Assembly (NCBI RefSeq): GCF_016919405.1
Contig: NZ_CP070353.1
Location: 2,480,001 to 2,544,000 of the forward strand
Reading direction: 5' to 3'
Source: Ensifer sp. PDNC004
GTDB taxonomy: Bacteria > Pseudomonadota > Alphaproteobacteria > Rhizobiales > Rhizobiaceae
Length of the DNA: 64,000 nucleotides
In this document: piece after piece, positions 1 through 8,780 of the stretch
How the letters are laid out: every line of letters begins with the position of its first letter
Numbering within the stretch: the first letter of the stretch is position 1
Program-made: the position numbers and the translations under genes
The notes under the pieces: model-generated
Told to the model about the DNA's origin: nothing
Seen by the model: only the letters and a program-made list of their open reading frames with translations
Databases searched by the model: none

Positions 1-1833
1 TCGATCGCCTATCCGGTCATGTCCGGCGGCAAACTTCTCGGCGTCACCGGCGTCGACATTTCGCTCGCTTCGCTCGGCGATGGCCTCTCGAAGCTGAAGC
101 CCTTCGACACCGGCCGCGTCTACCTGCTGTCGCAGACCGGCAAATGGCTGGTCGCACCGATCCCGGACCTTCTGCTCAAGGAGTATGACGGAGAAGGCAA
201 CGAGGTCGTCAAGAACGCGCTGGCCTCCGGCAAGCCGGGCATCATCTCCAACCTCTCCTATGACGGCAACGAGCCCTTCGACCGTCTCGTCTATCCGTTC
301 ACTCTCTCGGGCGTGAACACCAGTTGGGTCGTGCTCGTCGACGTGCCGCGCACCGCGATCAATGCGCCGGTCAAGGATCAGACCTACATGATGATCGTCG
401 GCGGCCTCGTCGTGCTCGGCGCTGTGCTGCTCGGTCTCTATCTCGCGGTTCGTGGTTTCGTGCAGAAGCCGCTGGCAAGCCTCGTCAAGGACGTGAACGA
501 CCTCAGCCACGGTGACTATACCAAGGCGATCGCCGGCCAGGATCGTTCCGACGAAACCGGCGAAGTCGCCAAGGCGCTCGAAGGCTTCCGCCATCAGCTT
601 GCCGACACCAAGCGCCTCGAAGGCGAAGCCCGCCATGAGCGCGAACAGGCCGAGCGCGAACGCGGCCGCTCGGAAACCGAGCGTGCCGAATCGAGCGCGC
701 TTCAGCGCGACATCGTCGCCCGCCTCGGCAAGGGTCTCTCGCATCTGTCGTCCGGCGATCTCGCATTCCGCATCACCGACGATTTCCCGGGCGAATACGC
801 CCAGCTTAAGCGCGACTTCAACGCGGCGATGGAAAGCCTCGAAGAGACGATCCGCACCGTCAACCATTCGGTCGTCAACATCGGCAACGGCACCAGCGAA
901 ATCAGCAGCGCCGCCAACGACCTGTCGCACCGCACCGAGCAGCAGGCTGCAAGCCTGGAAGAAACCGCAGCAGCCCTCGACGAGCTGACCTCGCAGGTCA
1001 ACGCCAGCGCCGAAAACGCCAAGGTCGCCGCGAAATCGGTGGACGTCGCCAGCAGCGACGCCGGACAATCGGGCGAAGTGGTGCAGAAGGCGATCGCCGC
1101 GATGAAGGGCATCGAACAGTCCTCGCACGAGGTCAGCCGCATCATCGGCGTCATCGACGAAATCGCCTTCCAGACCAACCTTCTGGCACTGAACGCCGGT
1201 GTCGAAGCGGCGCGTGCCGGTGACGCCGGCAAGGGTTTTGCCGTCGTTGCCCAGGAAGTGCGCGAGCTCGCCCAGCGCTCCGCCAACGCCGCCAAGGAGA
1301 TCAAGACCCTGATCAACACCTCGGCCGGCCAGGTGCGCGAGGGCGTCGATCTCGTCGGCAAGGCCGGCGGTGCGCTCGAAAAGATCGCCGAGCAGGTGGT
1401 GCAGATCAACGGTCTCATCCGCCAGATCTCCAGCTCCGCTTCCGAGCAGGCCGTCGGCCTGAAGGAGATCAACTCGGCCGTCAACCAGATGGACCAGGTG
1501 ACCCAGCAGAACGCCGCCATGGTCGAGGAAACGACTGCGGCCGGCATGGCGCTCAACGAGGAAGCGCGCACGCTCAACACGCTCGTTGCGCGCTTCCGGG
1601 TCGCGCAGGCGACAACATCGGCCCAGCCGTCCTCCGCAGCAATGCTGCGCGGCACGGCCGAGCGCATGCGCGCGGCTGAACGCCCGGCTCCGGTCCCGGC
1701 CCCCGCCCGCGAAGCGCGGCCCGCTCCGGCAGCAAGCCCGGCGCGAAGCAACTATTCGGCTTCGACGCAGCGGGTGCTTACCCAGACCTCCGGCGCCAAC
1801 GCGCTTGCCCAGGACAACTGGGAAGAGTTCTGA
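1..1833 (+). CDS. methyl-accepting chemotaxis protein, 5' end outside window
   Basis: Membrane chemoreceptor that signals to a CheA/CheW array. The reading frame is open to base 1, so the N-terminus (first membrane helix and most of the sensor) lies outside. What remains is the end of a Cache-like periplasmic domain (motif GVTGVDISL), one membrane helix near residues 128-152, a HAMP linker, a long coiled coil and the signalling hairpin with the near-invariant [18 protein letters not shown] tip. The protein ends in DNWEEF, matching the xWxxF pentapeptide that tethers CheR/CheB in some receptors. An Ala/Pro-rich flexible arm precedes it, as expected for such a tether. The ligand cannot be read from the sequence. 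Confidence 0.93.
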   Translation, partial: SIAYPVMSGGKLLGVTGVDISLASLGDGLSKLKPFDTGRVYLLSQTGKWLVAPIPDLLLKEYDGEGNEVVKNALASGKPGIISNLSYDGNEPFDRLVYPFTLSGVNTSWVVLVDVPRTAINAPVKDQTYMMIVGGLVVLGAVLLGLYLAVRGFVQKPLASLVKDVNDLSHGDYTKAIAGQDRSDETGEVAKALEGFRHQLADTKRLEGEARHEREQAERERGRSETERAESSALQRDIVARLGKGLSHLSSGDLAFRITDDFPGEYAQLKRDFNAAMESLEETIRTVNHSVVNIGNGTSEISSAANDLSHRTEQQAASLEETAAALDELTSQVNASAENAKVAAKSVDVASSDAGQSGEVVQKAIAAMKGIEQSSHEVSRIIGVIDEIAFQTNLLALNAGVEAARAGDAGKGFAVVAQEVRELAQRSANAAKEIKTLINTSAGQVREGVDLVGKAGGALEKIAEQVVQINGLIRQISSSASEQAVGLKEINSAVNQMDQVTQQNAAMVEETTAAGMALNEEARTLNTLVARFRVAQATTSAQPSSAAMLRGTAERMRAAERPAPVPAPAREARPAPAASPARSNYSASTQRVLTQTSGANALAQDNWEEF

Positions 1834-1851
1834 TCAACGGAACGAGAAAAG

Positions 1852-1879
1852 AAAACGGCGCCTCTCGGGGCGCCGTTTT
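1852..1879. terminator. bidirectional intrinsic terminator
   Basis: An 11-bp perfect stem (AAAACGGCGCC / GGCGCCGTTTT) with a 6-base loop lies between the convergent chemoreceptor and nucleoside hydrolase genes. A-rich and T-rich flanks allow it to work in both directions. Confidence 0.8.
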
Positions 1880-1908
1880 CGTTTAGAGTACGATGATCGA
1901 ACCGAGGT

Positions 1909-2853
1909 TCAGATGCGGGCCAGCCGCTCGGTCAGAAGATCGAAGAAACCCTGGTCGTCGACGAAGCGCATGACCTTGGCGTTGTGTGGCCGGCCGGTGA
2001 CCTGCCACCAGTCGACGACGGTCATGCCGGCCGTCAGCTCCGACTTGGTCTCGATCGCGACGTTGCAATCGCGGCCGGTGAAAAGCTCGGGCCGCAGCAG
2101 ATAGGCAATGACCGTCGGGTCGTGCAGCGGGCCGCCATCGGTGCCGTATTTCTCGATATCGAAGCGCTCGAAGAATTCGAGCATCTCGGCCATGGCGATC
2201 GCCGGGCGGCTGCCGATGTCGCGGATCTTCTGGACACGCGCCTTGTGGGTCAGCACCCGGTGGGTGACGTCGAGCGGCATCATCACGATCGGAATGCCCG
2301 AACGGAAGACGATGTCGGCGGCTTCCGGATCGACATAGACGTTGAATTCGGCGGCAGGCGTGATGTTGCCGCCTTCGAAGAAACCGCCACCCATCATCAC
2401 CAGCTCCTTGACCCGCGGAGCGATGTCAGGCGCCTTCTGCAGGGCCAGCGCGATGTTGGTGAGCGGACCGAGCGTGCAGAGCGTCACGGTACCCTCTGGC
2501 TCCTTTCGCAGCGTCTCGACGATGAAGTCGACCGCATGCTGCTCCTCGAGCTTCATCGTCGGCTCGGCAAGCTCCGGACCGTCGAGGCCGGTCTTGCCGT
2601 GCACATGCTCGGCGGTCACGAGCGGACGGGCAATCGGCTTGTCGGCGCCGGAGAACACCCGAACCCTCGGCCGGTCGCAGAGCTCGCACAGGATGCGCGC
2701 GTTGCGGGCCGTCAGCGCCAGCGGCACGTTGCCGGCAACGGCGGTGATGCCGAGCAGATCGATCTCTTCCGGGCTGCCGAAGGCGAGCATGATGGCGGCG
2801 GCATCGTCCTGCCCGGGGTCGGTGTCTATGATTATCTTTCTCGGCACGGGCAC
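1909..2853 (-). CDS. inosine-uridine preferring nucleoside hydrolase family
   Basis: Hydrolyses the N-glycosidic bond of ribonucleosides for salvage (family knowledge; substrate preference unknown). The N-terminal calcium-binding signature DTDPGQDD at residues 11-18 and the later LHDPTVIAY motif (a metal-ligand Asp) are intact. Its 314 residues are normal for the family. The start is GTG, with AGGGAGGA seven bases upstream. It is a single gene, convergent with the chemoreceptor gene and divergent from hsp20. Confidence 0.88.
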   Translation of the reverse strand: MPVPRKIIIDTDPGQDDAAAIMLAFGSPEEIDLLGITAVAGNVPLALTARNARILCELCDRPRVRVFSGADKPIARPLVTAEHVHGKTGLDGPELAEPTMKLEEQHAVDFIVETLRKEPEGTVTLCTLGPLTNIALALQKAPDIAPRVKELVMMGGGFFEGGNITPAAEFNVYVDPEAADIVFRSGIPIVMMPLDVTHRVLTHKARVQKIRDIGSRPAIAMAEMLEFFERFDIEKYGTDGGPLHDPTVIAYLLRPELFTGRDCNVAIETKSELTAGMTVVDWWQVTGRPHNAKVMRFVDDQGFFDLLTERLARI

Positions 2854-2989
2854 TTTCTCGTCCTCCCTGGATCACGGTGTTCGGCGCGATCGATACGTTG
2901 CATTGGGCCGGACGGGAGTGAACGCCCAAGCGTTCCTTGGTCCCATTCCCGGATTCTGCGAGAGCGGACTATGATTTGCGTGCACGCCG

Positions 2990-3093
2990 GAGGCAAGCGG
3001 CTTGCACTCATTGCGCACAGCTACCATATTGCGGAGAGGATGCTGCAAGGCAGGTCCGAACAACGGTCGCTTGATCTCGCAAGGACTTGAAGA
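2990..3093 (+). promoter_or_regulatory. probable ROSE-type RNA thermometer in hsp20 leader
   Basis: Immediately before hsp20 the ribosome binding site AAGGA (3081-3085) faces an upstream UCGCU (3067-3071). Folding GCUUG against CAAGG places a G opposite a G within the Shine-Dalgarno helix. This matches the UYGCU...AGGA signature of ROSE elements, which repress rhizobial small heat-shock genes at low temperature. An additional hairpin GCAAG/CUUGC sits at 2993-3005. The call rests on the motif, its position and the downstream gene; folding was done by eye. Confidence 0.6.
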
Positions 3094-3525
3094 ATGAGCC
3101 GAATTACCCCTTTTACGAGCCCGCTCCTGCTGGGTTTCGATACGATGGAAAAGACCCTTGAGCGGATCGCCAAGGGCAACGACGGATACCCGCCCTACAA
3201 CATAGAACGCGTTCGCGGCGATGCCTCGACCGACGAACCGGAACGGTTGCGCATCACGCTCGCCGTGGCAGGCTTTTCCGAAGAGGATCTCGAAGTCACC
3301 ACCGAAGAGAACCAGCTCGTCATCCGCGGCCGGCAGATCGACAACGGCGACCGTGATTACCTGCACCGCGGCATTGCGGCACGCCAGTTCCAGCGCACCT
3401 TCGTTCTTGCCGACGGCATGAAGGTTCTGGGCGCGGAACTGCGCAACGGCCTGCTCTCGGTCGACCTCGTTCGTCCCGAACCGGTTCGTATGGTAAAGAA
3501 AATTAACATTTCAGTCCCAGAGTAG
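3094..3525 (+). CDS. small heat-shock protein, Hsp20/IbpA family
   Basis: Cytoplasmic ATP-independent holdase that binds unfolding proteins during heat stress. At 143 residues it has the alpha-crystallin domain from about residue 35 to 135, with motifs RITLAVAGF, LVIRGRQ and a HRGIAARQFQRTF segment typical of rhizobial class A IbpA-like proteins. A short C-terminal tail containing INISVP carries the IxI-type motif. It lies 47 bp upstream of a DUF1150 gene. Translation is probably thermally controlled by the ROSE-like leader. Confidence 0.93.
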   Translation: MSRITPFTSPLLLGFDTMEKTLERIAKGNDGYPPYNIERVRGDASTDEPERLRITLAVAGFSEEDLEVTTEENQLVIRGRQIDNGDRDYLHRGIAARQFQRTFVLADGMKVLGAELRNGLLSVDLVRPEPVRMVKKINISVPE

Positions 3526-3572
3526 GATAACCGGCGGGATTCTCCCCTCACCGGCGACCACGGAGTGTCACC

Positions 3573-3830
3573 ATGGGACTGAAAGACATCAGCTCGTCGC
3601 TGTCGAAGAACGACCTCGCGCATCTCGGCGAAGGCGAAATCGGCTACATCCGCAAAATGCGCTCGGAAGAAGTCTCGCGCTGTTTCCCGGAAGCACCGGA
3701 GATGGGACCGGGTATTGATCTCTGGGCGCTGTTCGGCGCCGATGGCACGCCGATCCTTTTGACAGACAACCGCTCCAGCACCTTCTTCAAGGCGGCCGAG
3801 GACGATCTGAAGACCGTCACCCTGCACTGA
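3573..3830 (+). CDS. DUF1150 family protein
   Basis: An 85-residue cytoplasmic protein of unknown function, recognisable as the alphaproteobacterial DUF1150 family by PGIDLWALFGADGTPI and DNRSSTFF. The start ATG has GGAG in the preceding bases. DUF1150 genes commonly sit beside small heat-shock genes in Rhizobiales, as here, so a role in protein quality control is plausible but unproven. No membrane segment or signal peptide is present. Confidence 0.85.
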   Translation: MGLKDISSSLSKNDLAHLGEGEIGYIRKMRSEEVSRCFPEAPEMGPGIDLWALFGADGTPILLTDNRSSTFFKAAEDDLKTVTLH

Positions 3831-3843
3831 CAGTGTTGCCGTC

Positions 3844-3861
3844 CATGGCGGCAGCGCCATG
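3844..3861 (+). terminator. possible terminator hairpin after DUF1150 gene
   Basis: A 7-bp stem (CATGGCG / CGCCATG) with a GCAG loop is followed by a T-rich stretch. A second hairpin (CGTCGCTC / GAGCGACG, 3879-3898) follows. There is no continuous T tract, so termination is uncertain. Confidence 0.4.
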
Positions 3862-3903
3862 ATGTTTGATTGTAAAGCCGTCGCTCGCGAGAGCGACGCA
3901 GGC

Positions 3904-4050
3904 CGGAGCGGAAGCCGCTTCGAACTTTCCTGGAATTGATCCTCTAGTCCGCAATTCCGGACGGAAAACCGCTTCGCACTTTTCCTGGAATTGATCTTCC
4001 AGTCCGCAATTCCGGACGGAAAACCGCTTCGCACTTTTCCTGGAATTGCT
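3904..4050. repeat. tandem copies of a 55-bp interspersed intergenic repeat
   Basis: About 2.7 tandem copies with a period of exactly 55 bp: the core TTCCTGGAATTG recurs at 3927, 3982 and 4037. Each unit can fold, because GCAATTCC and GGAATTGC flank a conserved centre containing CCGCTTCGCAC. A single diverged copy lies at 50581-50625. This matches the small palindromic intergenic repeats scattered in Rhizobiaceae chromosomes. It ends directly at the trmB stop codon. Confidence 0.8.
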
Positions 4051-4749
4051 TTAGACCCGCCGAAACGTGAGATAGGCGGAGCTGCGCCCTTCCCTACGCG
4101 CCTTGGCCTCGTAGCGCGTGCTCGGCCATCCCTCATAGGGCGTCAGCCAATCGGAAGCCTTCTCTGCCGTCCACTCGAAAGCCGCGTGATCGCGGCAGTG
4201 CAACAGCGTCCAGTTGACATAGGTATCGATATCCGAGGCGAAGCAGAACACGCCGCCGGGCTTCAACACGCGGGCGAAGCGGTCGAGATTGACCTTGGAG
4301 ACGAAACGGCGCTTCCAGTGTTTGCGCTTCGGCCACGGGTCCGGGTAGAGCAGGTCGATCTGGTCGATCGACGCGGCCGGCAGCCAGTCGAGCACCTGGG
4401 TGGCATCGTCGTCATAGAGCCTGACGTTGCTGACGCCGCGCTCCTCGATATGGCCGACGAGCTTGGCCATGGAATTGACGAAGGGTTCGACGCCGATAAA
4501 GCCGGTGGACGGCGCTTCAGCCGCACGGTGGATCAGGTGCTCGCCGCCGCCGAAACCGATTTCGAGGCGCATGCGGTCCACGCCCTCAGGATAGAGCGTC
4601 TTCAGGTCCGCCGGAGGCGGGCTCGAAAGGTCGAGCTTCAGGGTCGGCAACACGGTTTCCAGATGCGCCGCCTGCCGCTCGCGCAACGGCTTGCCCTTGC
4701 GGCGGCCGAAAAAGGCCTCGGTTGCTCTGGCGCGGCGCGGTTCGGTCAT
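4051..4749 (-). CDS. trmB: tRNA (guanine-46-N7)-methyltransferase
   Basis: Transfers a methyl group from S-adenosylmethionine to N7 of G46 in tRNA variable loops. The SAM-binding motif EIGFGGGEH and the family signature [17 protein letters not shown] are both present, and 232 residues is the usual size. The open frame extends 17 codons further upstream, but the ATG at 4749 with AGGGA nine bases before it gives the typical N-terminus [17 protein letters not shown]. It is downstream of metK on the same strand, separated by a terminator; metK makes its cofactor. Confidence 0.95.
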   Translation of the reverse strand: MTEPRRARATEAFFGRRKGKPLRERQAAHLETVLPTLKLDLSSPPPADLKTLYPEGVDRMRLEIGFGGGEHLIHRAAEAPSTGFIGVEPFVNSMAKLVGHIEERGVSNVRLYDDDATQVLDWLPAASIDQIDLLYPDPWPKRKHWKRRFVSKVNLDRFARVLKPGGVFCFASDIDTYVNWTLLHCRDHAAFEWTAEKASDWLTPYEGWPSTRYEAKARREGRSSAYLTFRRV

Positions 4750-4810
4750 GTCGTCTTTCCCTTGGTCATACCGATCTGGATCAGGCCAACCCAAAATCAA
4801 AATGAACGAA

Positions 4811-4836
4811 GCGGGCGCTCCTGTCGGAGCGCCCGC
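4811..4836 (-). terminator. metK terminator
   Basis: A perfect 11-bp GC-rich stem (GCGGGCGCTCC / GGAGCGCCCGC) with a 4-base loop. On the minus strand it is followed by a T-rich run, which fits intrinsic termination of metK. Confidence 0.75.
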
Positions 4837-4914
4837 CTTGATTTTCGCAAACGCCTGATAGCAGGACGTTGCGCTATCTTCAATGCGCGGCGTGACGCCG
4901 CGCCCTATCGCCTT

Positions 4915-6183
4915 TTAGGCGGCAGCGCGACCGTTGACGGCGCCGCCCTCTTCGATCGCAGCCTTCAGCGGCTTCACGAGGTCGAGCTTCTCCCAGGAGA
5001 AGGAACCGTCGCGGCCAGCCTTGCGGCCGAAGTGGCCATAGGCAGACGTCTTGGCATAGATCGGCTTGTTGAGGTCGAGATGACGGCGGATGCCGGTCGG
5101 CGACAGGTCCATCGTCTTGCGGATCGCATCCTCGACCTGGTCTTCCGAAACCTTGCCGGTGCCGTGCAGGTCGACATAGATCGACAGCGGCTGGGCGACG
5201 CCGATGGCGTAGGACAGCTGGATCGTGCAACGGTCGGACAGGCCGGCGGCAACGACGTTCTTTGCCAGGTAACGGGCAGCATAGGCGGCCGAACGGTCGA
5301 CCTTGGTCGTGTCCTTGCCCGAGAAGGCGCCGCCGCCGTGCGGTGCGGCACCGCCATAGGTGTCGACGATGATCTTGCGGCCGGTGAGGCCAGCATCGCC
5401 ATCCGGGCCGCCGATGACGAACTTGCCGGTCGGGTTGATGTACCAAGTGCAGTCGTCGGCGATCTTCAGGTCGTCGAGGGCTTCGCGGATATAGGGCTCG
5501 ACAACCGAGCGAACCTTGACCGAATCCCAGGTGTCATCGAGGTGCTGCGTCGACAGAACGATCGAGGTGACTTCCGCCGGCTTGCCGTCGACGTAGCGTA
5601 CGGTGACCTGGCTCTTGGCGTCGGGGCCGAGCTTGGCGACTTCGCCCTCGCCTTTCTTGCGGGCAGCGGCGAGCAGGTTGAGGATGCGGTGCGAATAGTA
5701 GATCGGCGCCGGCATCAACTCTGCGGTTTCGCGGCAGGCGTAGCCGAACATGATGCCCTGGTCGCCAGCACCTTCTTCGCCCTGCTTGTCCGAGGCGCTG
5801 TCGACGCCCTGCGCAATGTGGGCGGACTGGAAGTGCAGGAGCACGTCGATCTTCGCGGTCTTCCAGTGGAAGCCGTCCTGCTCATAGCCGATCTCGCGGA
5901 TCGCCTTGCGGGCCGCGGACTTGAACTTCGAGGGGTTGATGACGTCGTTGCCGTCCTTGTCCTTCTTCAGAAGGCTCGGCGGCAGACGCACTTCGCCGGC
6001 GATCACGACGCGGTTGGTGGTTGCCAGCGTCTCGCAGGCGATACGCACGCCCCAGGGATCGACACCGGTCTTGGCCGCTTCACGGTAGACCAGATCCACG
6101 ATCTCGTCGGAGATACGGTCACACACCTTGTCCGGATGACCTTCGGCTACGGATTCACTCGTGAACAGGTAGTTTGCACGCAT
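4915..6183 (-). CDS. metK: S-adenosylmethionine synthase
   Basis: Makes S-adenosylmethionine from methionine and ATP in the cytoplasm. The 422-residue protein starts [19 protein letters not shown], the conserved N-terminal methionine/ATP-binding segment. It carries [12 protein letters not shown] (signature 1) and GGGAFSGKD (signature 2, P-loop-like). The frame stays open far upstream of 6183, but family conservation fixes the start at this ATG. A 202-bp leader with a 22-bp palindrome separates it from phrR, so it probably has its own regulated promoter. Confidence 0.97.
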   Translation of the reverse strand: MRANYLFTSESVAEGHPDKVCDRISDEIVDLVYREAAKTGVDPWGVRIACETLATTNRVVIAGEVRLPPSLLKKDKDGNDVINPSKFKSAARKAIREIGYEQDGFHWKTAKIDVLLHFQSAHIAQGVDSASDKQGEEGAGDQGIMFGYACRETAELMPAPIYYSHRILNLLAAARKKGEGEVAKLGPDAKSQVTVRYVDGKPAEVTSIVLSTQHLDDTWDSVKVRSVVEPYIREALDDLKIADDCTWYINPTGKFVIGGPDGDAGLTGRKIIVDTYGGAAPHGGGAFSGKDTTKVDRSAAYAARYLAKNVVAAGLSDRCTIQLSYAIGVAQPLSIYVDLHGTGKVSEDQVEDAIRKTMDLSPTGIRRHLDLNKPIYAKTSAYGHFGRKAGRDGSFSWEKLDLVKPLKAAIEEGGAVNGRAAA

Positions 6184-6259
6184 GCGGGAAGTCCCCTCAA
6201 TGAAGAAAAAGCGCTGGCACGGTGTTAGTGGTTTTGCGACCGAAAAACAAGCACACAAC

Positions 6260-6281
6260 GACATAAATATATCTTTATATC
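6260..6281. promoter_or_regulatory. 22-bp palindromic operator candidate upstream of metK
   Basis: Reads GACATAAATATATCTTTATA then TC, and matches its own reverse complement at 18 of 22 positions. It is strikingly AT-rich in a GC-rich region and lies 77 bp upstream of the metK start. Its form (GAYATAAA half sites) resembles operators of ArsR-type regulators that control methionine/S-adenosylhomocysteine genes in Proteobacteria; that link is inference. Confidence 0.5.
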
Positions 6282-6332
6282 GCCATCGCAGCCAATCACT
6301 TTGGTGCGCCGGAGGGAAAGGCGCGCAAGAAA

Positions 6333-6355
6333 AAAGCGGCACAGATGGCCGCTTT
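6333..6355 (-). terminator. phrR terminator
   Basis: An 8-bp stem (AAAGCGGC / GCCGCTTT) with a 7-base loop. On the minus strand it runs into TTTTTT, just after the phrR stop codon. It isolates metK from phrR. Confidence 0.75.
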
Positions 6356-6385
6356 ATTTTCAAGTCCCGACGGGGAACGTTGGAA

Positions 6386-6805
6386 CTATTCGCTTTCTGC
6401 TTCCGCAGCGAGTGCCTTGACGAGATCGACAAGCCGGCGGCGAACCTTCGGGTCGGTGATCTTGACGAAAGCGCGGTTGAGCTGCAGCCCCTCGGAGGAC
6501 GACAGGAAATCGACGACGTAGTTCGAGCTGGAAGCTTCTGCCATGCCGGACTGACCGGCAGCGTTATCGCCCGGGGCATCTTCGAAGAAGAAGGAAACCG
6601 GAACGTTCAGGATGCCTGAAATGTTCTGCAACCGGCTGGCGCCGACGCGGTTCGTGCCCTTCTCGTACTTCTGGATCTGCTGGAAAGTGATCCCCAGGCT
6701 TTCGCCGAGCTTCTCTTGGCTCATGCCAAGCATCGTACGGCGAAGACGAATCCGACTTCCGACATGAATGTCGATCGGGTTCGGCTTCTTCTTGTTTTCG
6801 ATCAT
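6386..6805 (-). CDS. phrR: PhrR/PraR-type XRE-family transcriptional regulator
   Basis: DNA-binding regulator with an XRE/Cro helix-turn-helix at about residues 14-68 ([20 protein letters not shown], then [13 protein letters not shown]). The C-terminal half has no clear fold signature. It matches PhrR/PraR of rhizobia; in Sinorhizobium phrR lies beside actA (lnt) and responds to pH, and in Rhizobium PraR controls quorum sensing and biofilm genes. I chose the ATG at 6805 (139 residues, GGGAA upstream). An in-frame ATG at 6841 would add 12 residues but lacks a good binding site. Confidence 0.82.
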   Translation of the reverse strand: MIENKKKPNPIDIHVGSRIRLRRTMLGMSQEKLGESLGITFQQIQKYEKGTNRVGASRLQNISGILNVPVSFFFEDAPGDNAAGQSGMAEASSSNYVVDFLSSSEGLQLNRAFVKITDPKVRRRLVDLVKALAAEAESE

Positions 6806-6951
6806 ATCTGCGTTCCCAAACACGCTGTTTCGTTTATCCATCGCCCAGCATGAGACCTACGCTCACCGAAGCGACCGCCAGGGTGATAAGGACAGAGCCA
6901 GCACAACAAGGACGATGGTGCGGACCACTATGCAATTTTAGGGGTTTTAGG

Positions 6952-8547
6952 TCAATTCTTCCTAATATTAAAACCAACACGCGAAAACACTGCAACCAGA
7001 AGGAGGAAGATCGCACCCAGCCAGAAAACGCGGCTTCGCATAGCGTCGTCCAACGGGGTAGGCATCCTTCCCGGCAGAAGTGTGTCGACCACTCCCCTAT
7101 AATTGTAGGATAATCCTACCATTAAAACCCCACGTGCATCAACAATTGCTGATATACCGCTGTTAGCGGCGCGGACAAGGGGGGTGCCAGTTTCTACGGC
7201 CCGTAATTGTGCCTGATGAAAATGCTGGCGCGGGCCCGGCGTATCTCCGAACCAGGCATCGTTGGTGATATTGAGAAGCACATCGGCTCGGCGCGCGGCC
7301 CCGTCGATCTCATCCGGGAAGATCGCCTCGTAGCAAACGAGCGGATAGAGCGTGCGGCCGCCGGGCAACGTCAGCAACGAACGGCTCTTTGCCGCGGTGA
7401 ACCCGCCGGGCATCGACGCGGCGACCGAACTCAGCCCCCAGGACGACAACAGATCCTCGAAAGGGAGATATTCGCCGAAGGGCACCAGATGAACCTTGTC
7501 GGCAGCACCGATGATCTGGCCCCGGCCGTCGATCATGTAGATCGAATTGTAGTAGCGGGGCGGCAGGCCTGCACCGGCATCTTCCACGCGCACGGCACCG
7601 GCAACCAGGATCTGGTCGTCGTCGAGCACCTCGGCGATACGGGCCAGTGCGTCCGGATTGTCGGTGAGGATGAAGGGGATCGATGTCTCGGGCCAGACGA
7701 CGATATCCGGCCGCTTGCCGTCTTTCTCCGGAGCGACCGCGGTCAGGGCCAGATGCTCCTCGAACACGTCGGCACGTTCGCCGTCATCGAGCTTCTTTGC
7801 CTGATCGATCACCGGCTGGACGAGGCGTACGGTCAGCGGCGGTTCAGGCGAGGCCGGCGCCGGCTGCGCCAGGCGGTAGAAGCCGAAGCCCACATGGGCG
7901 GCAAAAAGCACGACGGCAAGCGAAAGTCCGATCCGGCTCCCCCGGCCCGTTGCGATCAGGGCGGGCGCGGCGAAAACGAAGACGGCGAGCATGTTGATGG
8001 TCGCGAGATTGACGACGCTTGCCGACTGCATCATCAGCGGCATCGGCATGGCCGCATAGCCGATCGCATTCCAGGGAAAGCCTGTAAAAAGGAAGCTGCG
8101 AAGCCATTCGGCAAGGCCGAAGCCGAGGGCGAGTGCGGCGATACGCCCGACGCCATCGGACCAGAACAGGCGGGCGATCAGCGTTGCCAGGGCATAGAAG
8201 AGCGCGAGAAAAGCCGGCAGACCGACGACGGCGAGCGGCAGCGCCCAGGCAAACTCATCGGCCTCGACAAGCAGGGCATTGCCGAGCCACCAGAGACCCC
8301 CGAGGAAGTAGCCGAAGCCGAACCACCAGCCGACAACCGCCGAGGGCCAGAGCCGCCGGATGAAGCCACCATCCGGATTTCCGGTCGCACCATCAAGCAA
8401 CCAGACGAGGATCGGGAAAGCGACGAAAGCAAATGCGAAGATGCCGAAGGGCGGCTGCGCCAGAACCGCGATAAGCCCCGCGAAGAAAGCGAGCGAAGCC
8501 CGGGGAAACCCGGAAAGTAACATCACCCTGCCAGCCAGTCTTACCAT
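6952..8547 (-). CDS. lnt: apolipoprotein N-acyltransferase (actA of Sinorhizobium)
   Basis: Adds the third acyl chain to the N-terminal Cys of lipoproteins at the periplasmic face of the inner membrane. The 531-residue protein has several membrane helices in its first 210 residues, then a nitrilase-like domain. The catalytic triad is visible: Glu in VVWPETSIPF, Lys in DKVHLVPFGEYLPF, Cys in LYPLVCYEAIFPDE. A final hydrophobic helix precedes the stop. Known in Sinorhizobium as actA because mutants are acid sensitive. It lies upstream of phrR on the same strand with a gap of about 146 bp. Confidence 0.95.
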   Translation of the reverse strand: MVRLAGRVMLLSGFPRASLAFFAGLIAVLAQPPFGIFAFAFVAFPILVWLLDGATGNPDGGFIRRLWPSAVVGWWFGFGYFLGGLWWLGNALLVEADEFAWALPLAVVGLPAFLALFYALATLIARLFWSDGVGRIAALALGFGLAEWLRSFLFTGFPWNAIGYAAMPMPLMMQSASVVNLATINMLAVFVFAAPALIATGRGSRIGLSLAVVLFAAHVGFGFYRLAQPAPASPEPPLTVRLVQPVIDQAKKLDDGERADVFEEHLALTAVAPEKDGKRPDIVVWPETSIPFILTDNPDALARIAEVLDDDQILVAGAVRVEDAGAGLPPRYYNSIYMIDGRGQIIGAADKVHLVPFGEYLPFEDLLSSWGLSSVAASMPGGFTAAKSRSLLTLPGGRTLYPLVCYEAIFPDEIDGAARRADVLLNITNDAWFGDTPGPRQHFHQAQLRAVETGTPLVRAANSGISAIVDARGVLMVGLSYNYRGVVDTLLPGRMPTPLDDAMRSRVFWLGAIFLLLVAVFSRVGFNIRKN

Positions 8548-8780
8548 GCAGCCTCCAGTCGATCCCGCCGCCTGCCACGGCGGAGGAGCGCAACAACACC
8601 CGAATCAATCGGGGCCAGTCTTCCAAAAAACCGGCTGCTTGTCCCCTTTCGGGGCTGGATTAGGCGCCAAGCCAAGGTGCCCCGGCCCTTGATCAGTACT
8701 TACGACACGGGCGTGGGAGACATCGAAGGTAGGCGAGAGAGGGTATCCCGCACGCGCAAAGACGCGCGGGAACCGGACGA

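Noticed and set aside
3991..6228. 745-codon open frame on the plus strand opposite trmB and metK
   Set aside because: GC-rich shadow of two well-recognised minus-strand genes; no family resemblance and it reads through both terminators.
6184..6385. SAM riboswitch in the metK leader
   Set aside because: Apart from the palindrome and the phrR terminator I could not fold any known SAM riboswitch class; a DNA operator explains the symmetry better.
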